Part shown: positions 32,039 to 42,170 of the stretch, in pieces
Position numbering within the stretch: the first letter of the stretch is position 1
Layout of the letters: every line of letters begins with the position of its first letter
Assembly: GCA_014529385.2 (NCBI GenBank)
Contig: CM043956.1
Coordinates: 93,359,221 to 93,423,220 of the forward strand
Length of the DNA: 64,000 nt
Origin: Adiantum capillus-veneris
Taxonomy: Eukaryota > Streptophyta > Polypodiopsida > Polypodiales > Pteridaceae
Direction: 5' to 3'
Position numbers and translations under genes: made by a program
Notes under the pieces: generated by a model
The model's input: the letters and a program-made list of their open reading frames with translations, nothing else
Told to the model about the DNA's origin: nothing
The model's database searches: none

Positions 32039-32220
32039 CTCATCTCCTTAACCAAACCTATCTCTCTCACTCTTAGTAATTCATCCTCTCTACAAATTTT
32101 AGGTTCTCCTTGCTATAGGTACATCTCTCCCTGCAGTATCCTTATTGCCTACGGGCAAGAATAGGGCTTGGGACGGAAACTGTCTTCTCTTCTCTTCCCT
32201 TCTCTTCTCTCATATCAACA
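30780..32220 (+). repeat. Element D 3' LTR (right end tentative)
   Basis: It begins TGTCGTGCTG after the purine-rich GTAGAGGGGGTGGA. A TATA box (TATAAAAGG, 31606-31614) lies in a plausible promoter position. The sequence is AT-rich and non-coding. CA at 32219-32220 is a candidate end, but no second copy is available to confirm it. Confidence 0.5.
31952..32036. repeat. (TA)n microsatellite
   Basis: About 85 bp of pure alternating TA. Confidence 0.97.
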
Positions 32221-32246
32221 TTTTTCACATACTAGAGTTATCCTAG

Positions 32247-32465
32247 ATGAATAATCCACATGATGATAATTTCTATCGCTTTCACTCTGTACGATCTATT
32301 AGAATTAACGTATGGATTAGCCGTAAAATACACTTTCAACAACGTATAGTGTTTCTCTTTGGCCCAGAAAGGCTCAATGAAATACTTCTATCACCGGATC
32401 CCATCATACTACCTCTCATAGACTATAACTTTTCTTTTGATGTAAGCGTAGTTATCTTGCTATGA
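32247..32465 (+). CDS. Small pre-gag protein, type I (72 aa), fragment G
   Basis: ATG 32247 to TGA 32465 gives 72 aa. It shares RIN, ISRKIHFQQRIVFLFG, RLNEIL, ILPLIDY and SFDV with the proteins at 2068 and 41041. It is intact although no other part of its element survives nearby. Its stop overlaps the start of the next small frame (ATGA). Confidence 0.7.
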   Translation: MNNPHDDNFYRFHSVRSIRINVWISRKIHFQQRIVFLFGPERLNEILLSPDPIILPLIDYNFSFDVSVVILL

Positions 32466-32663
32466 ACCAAGAGGATTTGTACACACAATTAATCCCAATC
32501 ACTAGACAAAATATATATATTATGGCTACAATTCCAAAGAACAATTCGTAGCCTATTCGGTCAGCCAAGATTGAATGCCATTAACTCATCTATTAACCCT
32601 TTCATATTACCCATGATACGATATGACCATAGCCTTGATGTTCTCATCTGTGTGTTGTTTTGA
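32462..32663 (+). pseudogene. Small pre-gag protein, type II, frameshifted, fragment G
   Basis: ATG 32462 overlaps the preceding stop. The first 20 codons match the start of the protein at 40807 (MN-E-LY, IPI-RQ). A one-base slip near the ATATAT run at about 32510-32520 moves the rest to another frame, where LQFQR, NPFILP and RYDHSLDV match the same relative up to TGA 32661-32663. Confidence 0.65.
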
Positions 32664-32864
32664 TAATCTCTTTTGTGTTATTTCTTTGTGTGTGTGAGTG
32701 CAAGAGAGAAAAAGTAGGACTTCTGTGATTGCACTTCCTTCAAAACCGTAGTCTTCATGGCATCTATGGTTTAACTCCTTCTATAGTTTTTTGGAGTTCT
32801 CTCATAGCCATAAGCCGGGTGCTTTCCTGGCAAGACCGCAAATTTCTCGACAACGTGCACACAT
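32664..32864 (+). other. Junction between fragment G and truncated element E LTR
   Basis: I see no gene. It carries GT-rich and A-rich stretches and cannot be matched to either neighbour. Confidence 0.4.
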
Positions 32865-34297
32865 ACAATCAAACACACACTACACGCATATACGCACACA
32901 CAAAAAGAAAAAAAAAACAAAGGAAATGAGCACCATGCCATCAACATCGACGAAGAAAAAACAATAAAAGCACAAGAAGGCAGCATCGACTTAAGAAGTT
33001 ACGCCGAAGGCATGCCTCGACCGAACAACCGTGTAACATCTCGGTATCACGCAACAAAACACCAATTCTGACAGCATAAACCTCACATTGGCCACCCAAA
33101 CCATCAACAAAACCCCTTGTAAATGCCCCGACCCCACTCTTCTCTAATAACCTAAACAACGGCTAGTGGATTGTTAAAAAAACCCAACCCCACTCTTACC
33201 TCCTCTCTCTATCTCTACCTTCTCTCCCTCTCTATTTCTCTCACTAGAGGGGCATCTACATGCTCTACAGCGACTAGTGGATATTTGCAAGGGCCACTAG
33301 GTAAGGACCACCTCTACGGACTATATAAACTGGCCTCCACTTAGCACAAAAGGGGGAGACACAAGTGAAGGAAGAACACACTAGTTGCACCACCCAAGCT
33401 CCATGCACTCTACATTTCAAGCACCATTAAGCACATAATACACCTCCCAAGCTAGAAAGATGATGGCATCATGTTTTGTTGGAAGCATGGAAATTTTACA
33501 CCATTGGCAACATCACCATCATCCCAATCTCAACCACACCATGGTTGAGTTACTAGTCATGACCACCCCATGCATATAAGGCATGCACTATCACTCCCAG
33601 AAGGCAACATGAGCATGCTAGGATTGAATGCACCGACACCATGCTACCCCAAGCCACACTTGGTGCTAGTGATCAACGTTACTGGTGGCTGCATTGTCTT
33701 GATGTTTTCCTCAACTAACCTCCCACTAACGTGCTAACCTCCCGCTAACTCCAAATGTTCGCCATGCACCATATGGCCCTCGCATTCCATCATGCATCCC
33801 CAGTGCCAAGAGCTAGGTTTGGAAACAGTCAAGACCACCATTTGTAAGTACTCATAATCAATAAAAGTGTACAATGCGATCATGATTCTTTGAGTCCATT
33901 CTCTCTTCTCCTTAGCTTTGTTTTCCCATAACCATGGGGGAAATGATTCATCTCTTGTATATCCCTCTGCTTGTGCTTCATCATGTGCACCATCACTAGT
34001 CAATCATGCTCCATTCCCACCTTGTCACATACCTCCCTCATACACACACTCCTGACTATTGACTAGGCATTTTCTATATCCGGACATTTGCTACATTATC
34101 ATTTTATTTTGGTTACCTAGATGGCATCTCACTTTTGCTACCCTATGTCATCTATGACTGCGTCCTAGCCACACTTATACTAGATGGTTCCCCTCTATAG
34201 TTATAGGATAACTCCTACCTTGAGATGATGCTTGGGGATGTTCAGGCTATGTGTGGTGTAGAGGCCACCCCATATGGCATGTCATTTCTGGCCATCA
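32865..34297 (+). repeat. Element E left LTR, 5'-truncated
   Basis: Similarity to the right LTR starts near 32865 (versus about 52608) and runs to GGCCATCA at 34297. Some 460 bp at about 33165-33625, including the promoter, have no counterpart in the right copy. The first 1.3 kb of the right LTR is absent here. Confidence 0.8.
33322..33329 (+). promoter_or_regulatory. TATA box of element E LTR
   Basis: TATATAAA is followed 18 nt later by TTAGCACAAAAGGGGGAGA. The F LTR has the same arrangement (TATAAAAGG, then TAGCACAAAAAGGGGGGAGA), which supports a promoter and start region. Confidence 0.65.
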
Positions 34298-34304
34298 TTT
34301 TTCT

Positions 34305-34323
34305 TGGTGCCCCCACAGAGGAT
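34305..34323 (+). promoter_or_regulatory. Element E primer binding site
   Basis: TGGTGCCCCCACAGAGGAT starts 7 nt after the LTR end. It differs from the A and F sites at one or two positions. Confidence 0.7.
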
Positions 34324-34375
34324 CCTTTCATGAAACCCTCCAGTTTACAAGACTGAAACCCCTAAACTTTTGTGG

Positions 34376-34636
34376 ATGGATGAATGGTTAGAAGGGTTCA
34401 CTAACTGGACGACAAAAGAAGAAGAGCTCCAAGCACAACTAGACGAAATTCACAACTCCATCGAAGCTCGAGTACCAGGCATAACGGTAATAGATTTTCA
34501 GTGGGAAAGTCAGCCAACATGTCAGACTCAGTGGATATACATAGGCCGTGTGTTGACGAGAAGGAGGAAGTCGCGACCATGTCTACAACCTACAACGAAC
34601 CTGCAACAACAAGATGGAGGGAGCTCTACACAATAG
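34376..34636 (+). CDS. Leader ORF of element E (unknown)
   Basis: The frame has 86 codons from ATG 34376 (MDEWLEGF) to TAG 34636, with acidic and helical character in the first half and Arg-rich later. I find no relative in the other elements and do not recognise it. It may be a chance frame. Confidence 0.3.
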   Translation: MDEWLEGFTNWTTKEEELQAQLDEIHNSIEARVPGITVIDFQWESQPTCQTQWIYIGRVLTRRRKSRPCLQPTTNLQQQDGGSSTQ

Positions 34637-34855
34637 AGAGTCAACACTATTCTACTTTGAGAATCGCGTAACTCAAGTCACCAAGGTAATTATCACAATC
34701 AGTTTCCAAGTCGCACCTAATGCTGCAGCATAGATAACGGAAGAACATGCTCATGCTCTCACTATAGAGACTAGGGATCTACTAAGCCTGTTTCAGGAAA
34801 GAACACCACCCTCTCCCACAAGTTTGGACAATGACTAAGCACCTCTAAGCTTCAC

Positions 34856-35074
34856 ATGAATCAACACAACCTACCTCAAGGCAGATCAGACATTCCAATA
34901 CAAGTACGCTCAATCAAGGTAATACTGGACTGGAAGGCTCACTATCAGCACGTCATTGACACCATGCTGGGTGGGGAGCGCTTCTTTGAGGTTCTGGTGT
35001 TAGACTAGCCATTTGTCTTACCTTTGGTACAAGGCAATGTACCGTTTGAGATTTTAATCTATGTTCTAGTATAA
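34856..35074 (+). pseudogene. Small pre-gag protein relic of element E
   Basis: ATG 34856 to TAA 35074 is exactly 72 codons plus stop, the length of the intact relatives, with one in-frame TAG at codon 51 (35006-35008). The pattern is kept: YQHVI for FQQRI, GGERFFEVL for GPERLNEIL, FVLPL for IILPL, PFEI for SFDV. It lies about 100 nt before gag. Confidence 0.6.
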
Positions 35075-35171
35075 AAAGGGTATACATGCCCCCTTGTAAA
35101 TAAATTAAAGAAAAAAATATTTTGATTGCAAGCTAAACAGTGTGTCTTTCTAGCTCTATCTCTCAGTAATC

Positions 35172-36197
35172 ATGGCAAGTGTAGCATTTCCAACATTTAA
35201 AAGAAAGAAGGAGGAGGATTTGGTAACAGATTTCTTAGATGAATTTGAAGTAGCATGTGTAGTAAGCAACAAAGATACAGATGAATCCCAATTTAGAATC
35301 TTTAAGCATCTCATGAAGCTAGAAGCTAGATCGTGGTACACCGCACTTCCACAAGCAACTAAGGATGACTAGGATCCCTTAAAAACTGCTTTTAAGAGGT
35401 TCTTTGGGGGAGGTACCACTTCAGAGAAGCTGTGCGGCAAGTTAAGAGACTTGAAGCAGGAGGGTCTTTTAGAGTATGCCACCTATGAGTCCAATTTTGT
35501 GGATTTGTGGGAACAGTGGGTTTAGTCACTCACAAGAGGGGAAGCTGCACCCAATTTCCTAAAAAAGGACCGGTTTACGCATGGCTTGTGGCCGCTGCTC
35601 AAAGAGAAGGTGAAGAGTAGATTTGCGGCTACGTATGAGTTAGCCGTGGAGATTGCTTGCCTTAAAGACAAGAAGCTACGGATGAAGGCCAAAGAAACCG
35701 AGTCAATAGAAGCAAGAACATCGCGTCAACCAACAACCACCATTCCTTTACCACCACTGGCTCCTCGGGTAAGAGATGACCAATAAGATATGTTGGCCCG
35801 CATTACTGATCAGTTGTAGAATTTGTCTATCCACTTGATACAGCAAGGAAGGAATCAGGAGAATGATCAAGACCCGGGGAGAGCACAACGAGAAAACAGG
35901 GAGTATCACTGCTACAACCGCGGAGAAGATGGTCATGGTATGTACTACTGTCCCAAACCACGCCAAAACTATAATAGAGGAGGTAGGAGAAACCAATTGT
36001 CATCCCCTAGAGAGAGAACACCTCCACCTCAAGCACGAGCCCCACCAACACAAATTCTACATCTACCACAAGCACCCATTCCACCCCTTCCACCGGCACC
36101 ACCACTTAATCGCCCTGTAAAACATCATAAGGTTAGAAAAGAAAGGAAATTCTGTAGTAGTGGATCCACCAAGAGTAAAGGAGAAAGAGAAGGGTAA
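35172..36197 (+). pseudogene. gag: Element E Gag
   Basis: A single frame from ATG 35172 is interrupted by four in-frame stops (about 35370, 35526, 35787, 35817). The capsid-like part has LEARSWYTALP, AFKRFFGG and KDRFTHGLWP. The zinc knuckle reads CYNRGEDGHGMYYC, so its second Cys is replaced by Arg. A Pro/His-rich region follows, and the frame then shifts. Confidence 0.8.
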
Positions 36198-37059
36198 CGA
36201 GAAGGTAACCTTCGTAGAACCATTTGAAGCCATGACTGTAAAGAGAGATAGAAGGGAGAAAACTACACAATCTGATGATGAGAAAAGCATGAAAGGAGAG
36301 ACTAGCAAGCGGCCATCAAGGCCACGACGGAAAATAGGCATCACCAACTTTGAGTTGGGGGAGAATTCTAGGTCCCATGATCTAACATTGGACGTGTCAG
36401 AGCAAGGACCAAAGATTACATGGCCACAACAGCTACATCTCGCACCAAAGGTAAGTTGGCAATGGTCCAAAATGGTAAGTACAAAGCGCTCCATAGCAAA
36501 GGTAGCCGAAGAAATTTTGGGTTGCAACATAGATGACATCCTTCCAATCGTGGACGTCAACATAAAAGGTAAGAGGGTTTAAAAAACCTACATTGATGGT
36601 GGTGCACAAATTTGTGTGATCAGTGAAGCTATGATGCTTCGGCTAGGGATCGAGGTTGACAGGCCTTCTCCATGCAAGGCAAAGATGGCAAACAACACAA
36701 AAGTAAAATGTGCAGGTGTGGTAAGTGGTGTGAAGGTAAAAGCCTTCAATACTGAGGTAGAAGTATATGTTTTTGTGATGCCAAATAAGGGGGAGGGCTA
36801 TCCATTGATCTTGGGAAGACCATATTTGATGGCCATGAAGGTAAAACAAGACTGGGGCACTGGCCTTCTACACATGCCTGATAAGAAAGCAGAAACAATC
36901 TACTATGACATGAAGACCAGCAAGCAGAAGCAAATGGACCTAGCGACATCAACAAATGAAACCACTAGTGAGTCTTCCACTTCTGAGGAGGAGACCACTT
37001 CCACCAATGAAAGCAACAGTTCCATTGACGTGATGGGTATCATCATGAAATATCTATAA
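36160..37059 (+). pseudogene. pro: Element E pre-protease segment and protease
   Basis: The first part has the RPRRKIGITNFELG and ITWPQQLHLAPKV segments shared with A and F. After a TAA at 36580-36582 the retropepsin begins YIDGGAQICVI and ends YPLILGRPYLMAM. Serine/threonine-rich acidic codons follow to 37059. DGG replaces DSG, as in A and F. Confidence 0.82.
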
Positions 37060-37216
37060 AGGGTAAGCACAACTGATGACACTTCACCAAAAGGGAAAAA
37101 CAACAAAGAGGAAAGTAGATCACCTAGCCTAAGAGAAAGTAGGTTGAAGAGTATGTTGTCTATGGAGCTAACAATTGAAGAGAAAGATAATTTTTTGCAA
37201 ATGTTGATGGTATTTC

Positions 37217-38263
37217 TTGACCTTCTCATTGACAAACTATGAAAGAATCACAGGTATTACAGTAGTGGAACATCATATTAAGCTGAAGGAAGGGGTAAAA
37301 CCAATTTTTCAAAAGCTACAACGACTGGGGGTCATACAAGAAAAGGCACTCCTTGCTGAGGTAAGGAAGCTACTAGAAGAAGGGTTCATCTACCCTATGG
37401 AAAACTCAGAATGGGTGTCACCGGTAGTAGTGACGCCTAAGAAGAATGGTAAGTGGAGGGTCTACGTCAACTACAAACCACTACATGCAGCCACAAAGAG
37501 AGACCACATCCCTCTCCCTTTCTTGGATGAAACTCTGAATGAAGTAGCTGGTTTTGAATGCTACACCATGTGTGATGGTTATTCCGAGTATTTTCAAATA
37601 CGCATAGCCTTGGACGATCAACTAAAAACCACTTTCATGACGCCATGGGGTTGTTTTGCATACAGCATTATGCCATTTGGTCTCACAAATGCACCTCCCA
37701 CATTCCAAAGATATGTCACATATGTCTTTCAGCCGTTCTTTGGAACATCTATAAGAGTGTTCATCGATGATTTTTGTATATATAGCCCTCGCATTTCAGA
37801 CTTAGAAAAGGTAGTTGAGGGTTTGGCAAGGCTACAAATCCTAGGTGGGCAAGTGAATGTAGACAAGTGCCACATTGGGGAAAGTAGAGTCATTCTTTTA
37901 GGCCATGAAATTTCAGCTAAGGGTATCAATGCCGATCCAAGTAAGGTGTTAGCACTCATTGCACTACCTTCACCAACAACCGCACATCAACTAGTCTCTT
38001 TTCTACAAAAGGTAAGGTACTTGAGTAGATTCATACATCTACTATCACAACTTTTTCTACCACTGCAACAGCTCACACAACGTTCGACTTTCACATGGGA
38101 CAAGGAGAGAGAACATCACTACAACAAGGTAAAGGAGGTCTTACTCACCCTATCAACTATCTCACCACCTAAGTGGGACAAAAAATTCTATCTCACATCA
38201 AGCATGGGCGATGACTCCTTGGGGCTGTGCTACTCCAAAAGGATGCAACAATATCTTTCATGA
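37217..38263 (+). CDS. pol: Element E reverse transcriptase
   Basis: The 348 codons contain ENSEWVSPVVVTPKKNGKW, PLPFLDETLNEV, MPFGLTNAPPTFQRY and the active site VFIDDFCIYS with both aspartates. The thumb and the beginning of RNase H follow (FYLTSSMGDDS). The frame shifts near 38230, and RNase H is then cut by element F at 38297 and resumes at 49190. Confidence 0.9.
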   Translation: MTFSLTNYERITGITVVEHHIKLKEGVKPIFQKLQRLGVIQEKALLAEVRKLLEEGFIYPMENSEWVSPVVVTPKKNGKWRVYVNYKPLHAATKRDHIPLPFLDETLNEVAGFECYTMCDGYSEYFQIRIALDDQLKTTFMTPWGCFAYSIMPFGLTNAPPTFQRYVTYVFQPFFGTSIRVFIDDFCIYSPRISDLEKVVEGLARLQILGGQVNVDKCHIGESRVILLGHEISAKGINADPSKVLALIALPSPTTAHQLVSFLQKVRYLSRFIHLLSQLFLPLQQLTQRSTFTWDKEREHHYNKVKEVLLTLSTISPPKWDKKFYLTSSMGDDSLGLCYSKRMQQYLS

Positions 38264-39735
38264 GGCCAATCTACTTCTCCAGTCGAATGATGACAGTGAT
38301 AGCCATTTTTCGGCTCTCCATAATTTCCATAGTGAGTTACCTCACCCTACCAAAATCACCCAAACACTGTGGCTATCCTTACCATTTCACTGTACATAGG
38401 CGTGCGTGAGTCACGGGACTTTTCCCATATCTTCTTAAAAAACCCTCAATTAGCTAGTCATTGGGCTAGTTGAGCCAAAAAAATAAAAAATATAAGTATA
38501 TTATGGCCCATGCGTATGTAAATATTTCTTTGTATATAGGGCTTAAATAAAGGATTTTTTCATAATTATTTTGGTGTTTATTTAAATATTTCTACCTAGG
38601 TGTGTGTTATTTATGCTCTGTACATTGCCTCACCATTACCACAATTTTTTCTTACCATTTTTCATACTCTTTATTCCATATAGAAATATTTTCATGTAAG
38701 CTTCTCTTATATTTGGTGTAACTCCACCCCAACAAAAATCCATAAAAACTAGTTTTATTTATGTGTATATTTTTTCACTATTGTGATTTTTCCCTTCCTA
38801 CATCTATTTTGTTTTTTTTCTAAAAAATTAGAACACCAAAAATATTTATCTTTTTATGGTAGCCTCATAATGAGAGAGATTTCTTTTGACCCCTTTATAT
38901 TTTTTCCACTTATATTATTTATATTTGACATGTACATATTTTTTAGACCCCTCAATATTTGATTTTCTTAGTTGTACTATTCACTTATATCATGATCTCA
39001 ACAATATCTTCAATTATAGACCTACCAAATAAGGTCAAGGGTAGGTGGCATGCATACATGCACTATGGAGGGCTCACTCTTGGAGGTATTCAAAAGAATC
39101 ATCCAAAGAAGGACCCCACAAGGACCTTGTGCAGTGGAAAAAAACGGTCGGTTTTGCTGAATTTTTAAAGTTCACTTGCTCTCTAAATTTGAAAAGGTGA
39201 TACAAACAAAAGTTGTAGCTCGTGGGCTAAACTTTTGCCTCAATTTTTTCATATTTTTTTGAGCTACGAGCTGTGAGCTATGATTTTATTAGTGGACTCC
39301 AGTTTTTCCATGCTATGCAGCCACACTCTCTCTTCCACTTTATCATTTTTCTCTTTCACACACACTTCTCCACTCATCATCCCCACCTCTCTCACCACTC
39401 CTCTCTGCACCCTACTCACCTTCTCCTCAACCTTGAAGAATAAGAGAAACCATGGTGAGCTCATACCTCCCACACACAATTCCATTCCTCTTAAGAGTTT
39501 TTCTTCCTTATTTGTATCCTACATGGATACTCCCATTGTAAATATCCAATTCCTTTTGTAAATTAATACTAACTCTACTAACACTAACCCACTATGAAAA
39601 GTCCTATCACCTCCATTTCTCTCCTCTCTCTTTCCCCACCAACTTCTTGATAATTCCAAGCAAAAGAAATTAGATAAATTGCTAAAAATCTAACCCAACC
39701 ATGGTTAGAGGAGTAACCCTAGCCTGCAAAATTGC

Positions 39736-39744
39736 TATAAAAGG
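39736..39744 (+). promoter_or_regulatory. TATA box of element F LTR
   Basis: TATAAAAGG is followed by TAGCTAGCACAAAAAGGG. The second copy is at 48183-48191. Confidence 0.7.
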
Positions 39745-40403
39745 AGGGTGTAGCTAGCACAAAAAGGGGGGAGAAGAAAGAGCACTATGCTATAGCTTGA
39801 GAAGCCAAGCTCAACCTCTTGAGAAGAAGCTCTTGAGTGGAATCTCATTGGCATTATGCATATGTATGTGTTGTATTAGGGGTGATTAGCAAGGGAACTC
39901 TATGTCATTGTAAGAGAGAGTGATCATTAAATTGAGAGTAGGAAATCTATCATTTTTCCTACTAGATTAAGCCCAACATTTGCTGAATCAAGGAGGGTGA
40001 ATTTGGACTAAGCATGGATACCTTGTCTCCCTTCCAACGTGAAGTCATGGACAATAATGATGTGTAAGTGTCTTGGTGTTTTATGTAAGTTCTTGATAGC
40101 TTGTCTCCGGGTATTGTTATCAATTTAGCCATAAATCCCACATGCTGTAAGAGGGCGACAGGGTGGAGAGGACTCCCCTGGCCTTAAGACAGTGATTGGG
40201 GTGGTTTTTCTCTTGTGATGTGTTGTGGTGTAATTTACTCAGGCTATGTTGAACAAATACTAATCTCACTTTGATTGGTCATGACAGATTTGTAAGAAGG
40301 CATTAGTGCAACAAGCACCCCCTTCCCCCTTCTCTCTCTTTCTTACATATATATATTTATGTTTGCTTGATCATTAACGATACACTTCAAAGCAGCCCCA
40401 GCA

Positions 40404-40406
<3 letters not shown>

Positions 40407-40470
<64 letters not shown>
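40407..40470. repeat. (CT)n microsatellite in F 5' LTR
   Basis: 64 bp of pure CT. The right LTR has a longer tract near 48855-48929. Confidence 0.95.
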
Positions 40471-40473
<3 letters not shown>

Positions 40474-40735
40474 TTTTAGTGTGTGAGAGTGTTCCATTGG
40501 TGTTAGGGTTAGTGTAAATTCCTTGCTTATTTGTGGGTTGCTCTAACGATTCTCCTCTTTTGCGTCCTAGTTCGCTCTTAAACTAGGTGGTGCCCCTTGT
40601 GTAGTTGGGATTTGGCTGGGGGTTTGTTGTTTTGGGTTGTGTTGTGTTGTGCCCCAGCCCCATTGAGCAGCACGGGAGCCTTGAAGTGTGTCTAGAGGTT
40701 GCTCTTCTTGTTGCCCGCCCCGGACCGCCTCAAAT

Positions 40736-40754
40736 TGGTGCCCCCACGGAGGAT
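40736..40754 (+). promoter_or_regulatory. Element F primer binding site
   Basis: TGGTGCCCCCACGGAGGAT starts 3 nt after the LTR end and matches the A site except for one base. Confidence 0.75.
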
Positions 40755-40806
40755 GGCTTGTGTATTTTTGTGTAGAATCAACCTTTAGCATAGTCAAGTA
40801 GTTTGC

Positions 40807-41019
40807 ATGAATCACGAAAATTTGTATGATCCCTTCATTCCCATTGCAAGGCAAAAGGTACACATAATTGTTAGTACTAAGTTGCAATTTCAACGTGTCA
40901 TTCGTAGAATTTTAGGTCCTCTTAGGTTGGCCGAGATAAACGCTTCAGTAAATCCTTTTATTTTGCCTCTCATTAGGTACGACCTTAGTTTGGACGTCTA
41001 TATTTTTGTTTTATTTTAA
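40807..41019 (+). CDS. Small pre-gag protein, type II (70 aa), element F
   Basis: ATG 40807, 52 nt after the primer site. It shares the family pattern (K-V-H-I, LQFQR, LGPLRLAEI, NPFILPLIRY, SLDVYIF) and pairs with the frameshifted relic at 32462. It is followed after 21 nt by the type I protein. Function unknown. Confidence 0.68.
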   Translation: MNHENLYDPFIPIARQKVHIIVSTKLQFQRVIRRILGPLRLAEINASVNPFILPLIRYDLSLDVYIFVLF

Positions 41020-41040
41020 GCATTAGGTCATGCATAGACC

Positions 41041-41259
41041 ATGGATAATGGCCCAGGAATAGAGGTTTTCCCCTTCCATTTCACTCCACACATTAGAATA
41101 AACATTGCAATTAGTAGGAAAATCCATTTTCAACAACGTATGGTGTTCATGTTTGGTACCCAAAGAGTAGGAGAAATTCTCGCATCACCAAACCCTATCA
41201 TCCTACCTCTTATGGATTATCATAGGTCGTTTGATGTGAATATCTTTATTTTGTTGTAG
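41041..41259 (+). CDS. Small pre-gag protein, type I (72 aa), element F
   Basis: ATG 41041 gives 72 aa with RIN, ISRKIHFQQRMVFMFG, RVGEIL, IILPLMDY and SFDVNIF. It is closest in pattern to the A and G type I proteins. Both small frames are intact although gag, protease and RT of the same element are damaged. Gag follows at 41345. Confidence 0.7.
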   Translation: MDNGPGIEVFPFHFTPHIRINIAISRKIHFQQRMVFMFGTQRVGEILASPNPIILPLMDYHRSFDVNIFILL

Positions 41260-41344
41260 AATAGATTGCAAGCTAGAAAACATTATTGTGTAAATCTTTT
41301 TAAGAAAGAAAAACAAAAACGGGTGTCACTTTGAAATCAATTCA

Positions 41345-42170
41345 ATGGAAAGCCAATGCCAAATGTCTGGGTATCCTCTTTTCTTTGGAGAGCCTGGAGA
41401 GGATGCAGAATTATTTTTAGCAAATTTCAAGATGTCTTGCCGCATCAAGAGGATAATAACTGATCAAGAACATGTAGAAATGTTTGAGGTGGTCCTTAGG
41501 AAAGATGCTAGCACTTGGTTTGACTCTTTGCCTGAGGAAGTTAAGATTTGTTTCTCATAAGCAAAAAGACTTAGATGACTACTACTTGTACAAGCAAGAG
41601 TTTCTACGTCTTTGGGCTCTATGGATACGAAATGTTGCTAACCCTGGTGATGGTGCAGAATTTCTAAAGAAGGAGAGGTTCATAGCCGGACTCTTTCCTG
41701 ACCTTAAGGTAAAAGTTGAGGCGGGTGCACCTGCTACCCTTGATGCAGCTGAAACTAGGGCTGCTGAGAAATATAGGAAACTCAAGTGCTTAAGGGGAGA
41801 GGTTCCAATAGAAGGTCTTAGACCCAAAGGTAAGTCACAAGCATCAACATCGAGGGAGCTTCCTGAGGTAACGGCTGAAGTGATTGAGAAGTTAAACGAA
41901 TCTTTAAGCAGCCTGTCAATTCACCTTTCACAAGCTGTAGGTCCAAAGGGACAAGCAAAGAAGTCTGAAGAGTGAGATCCACGACCTAGGAGAGTCTTGC
42001 AATGTTGGAATTGCGAAGAGTCTGGACATGGGATGTATAATTGTCCTTGGCCCCGTGGGGAGCCAGGGACACCTAACTTGAATTACCCAGTGATGAATGC
42101 AGGTGAAGGAACTAGTCAGCAACCACGGCTTATATAAAGGCCAAATGGAGCAAGACCACCTCCACAAGGA
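41345..42170 (+). pseudogene. gag: Element F Gag, with internal deletion
   Basis: ATG 41345 starts MESQCQMSG. After ASTWFDSLPEEV a segment of roughly 35 codons is missing relative to A and the frame changes; it resumes in the 41484-41975 frame (FLKKERFIAGLFP). A TGA at 41973-41975 is followed in the same phase by a CX2CX4HX4C knuckle (CWNCEESGHGMYNC, about 42003-42044). A further TAA is near 42135. Confidence 0.82.

Larger units (their letters stand above)
27331..32220 (+). mobile_element. Element D: eroded Ty3/gypsy element interrupted by B
   Basis: The remnant begins inside the gag zinc knuckle where B inserted. Protease, RT and RNase H fragments follow, then a polypurine stretch and an LTR with a TATA box. 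Integrase is absent, so an internal deletion joins RNase H to the 3' end. The right LTR end is uncertain. Protein motifs resemble a gypsy lineage that I associate mainly with fungi. Confidence 0.75.
38297..40732 (+). repeat. Element F 5' LTR
   Basis: It is 2436 bp and closely matches 46474-49189. It lacks about 264 bp present in the right copy (47676-47939). TATA box at 39736-39744 and (CT)n at 40407-40470. Short ORFs inside are not coding. Confidence 0.93.

Noticed and set aside
39280-39561. 93-codon frame in F LTR, also at 47467
   Set aside because: Within LTR sequence; the copy differs by frame-ending changes and has no family resemblance.
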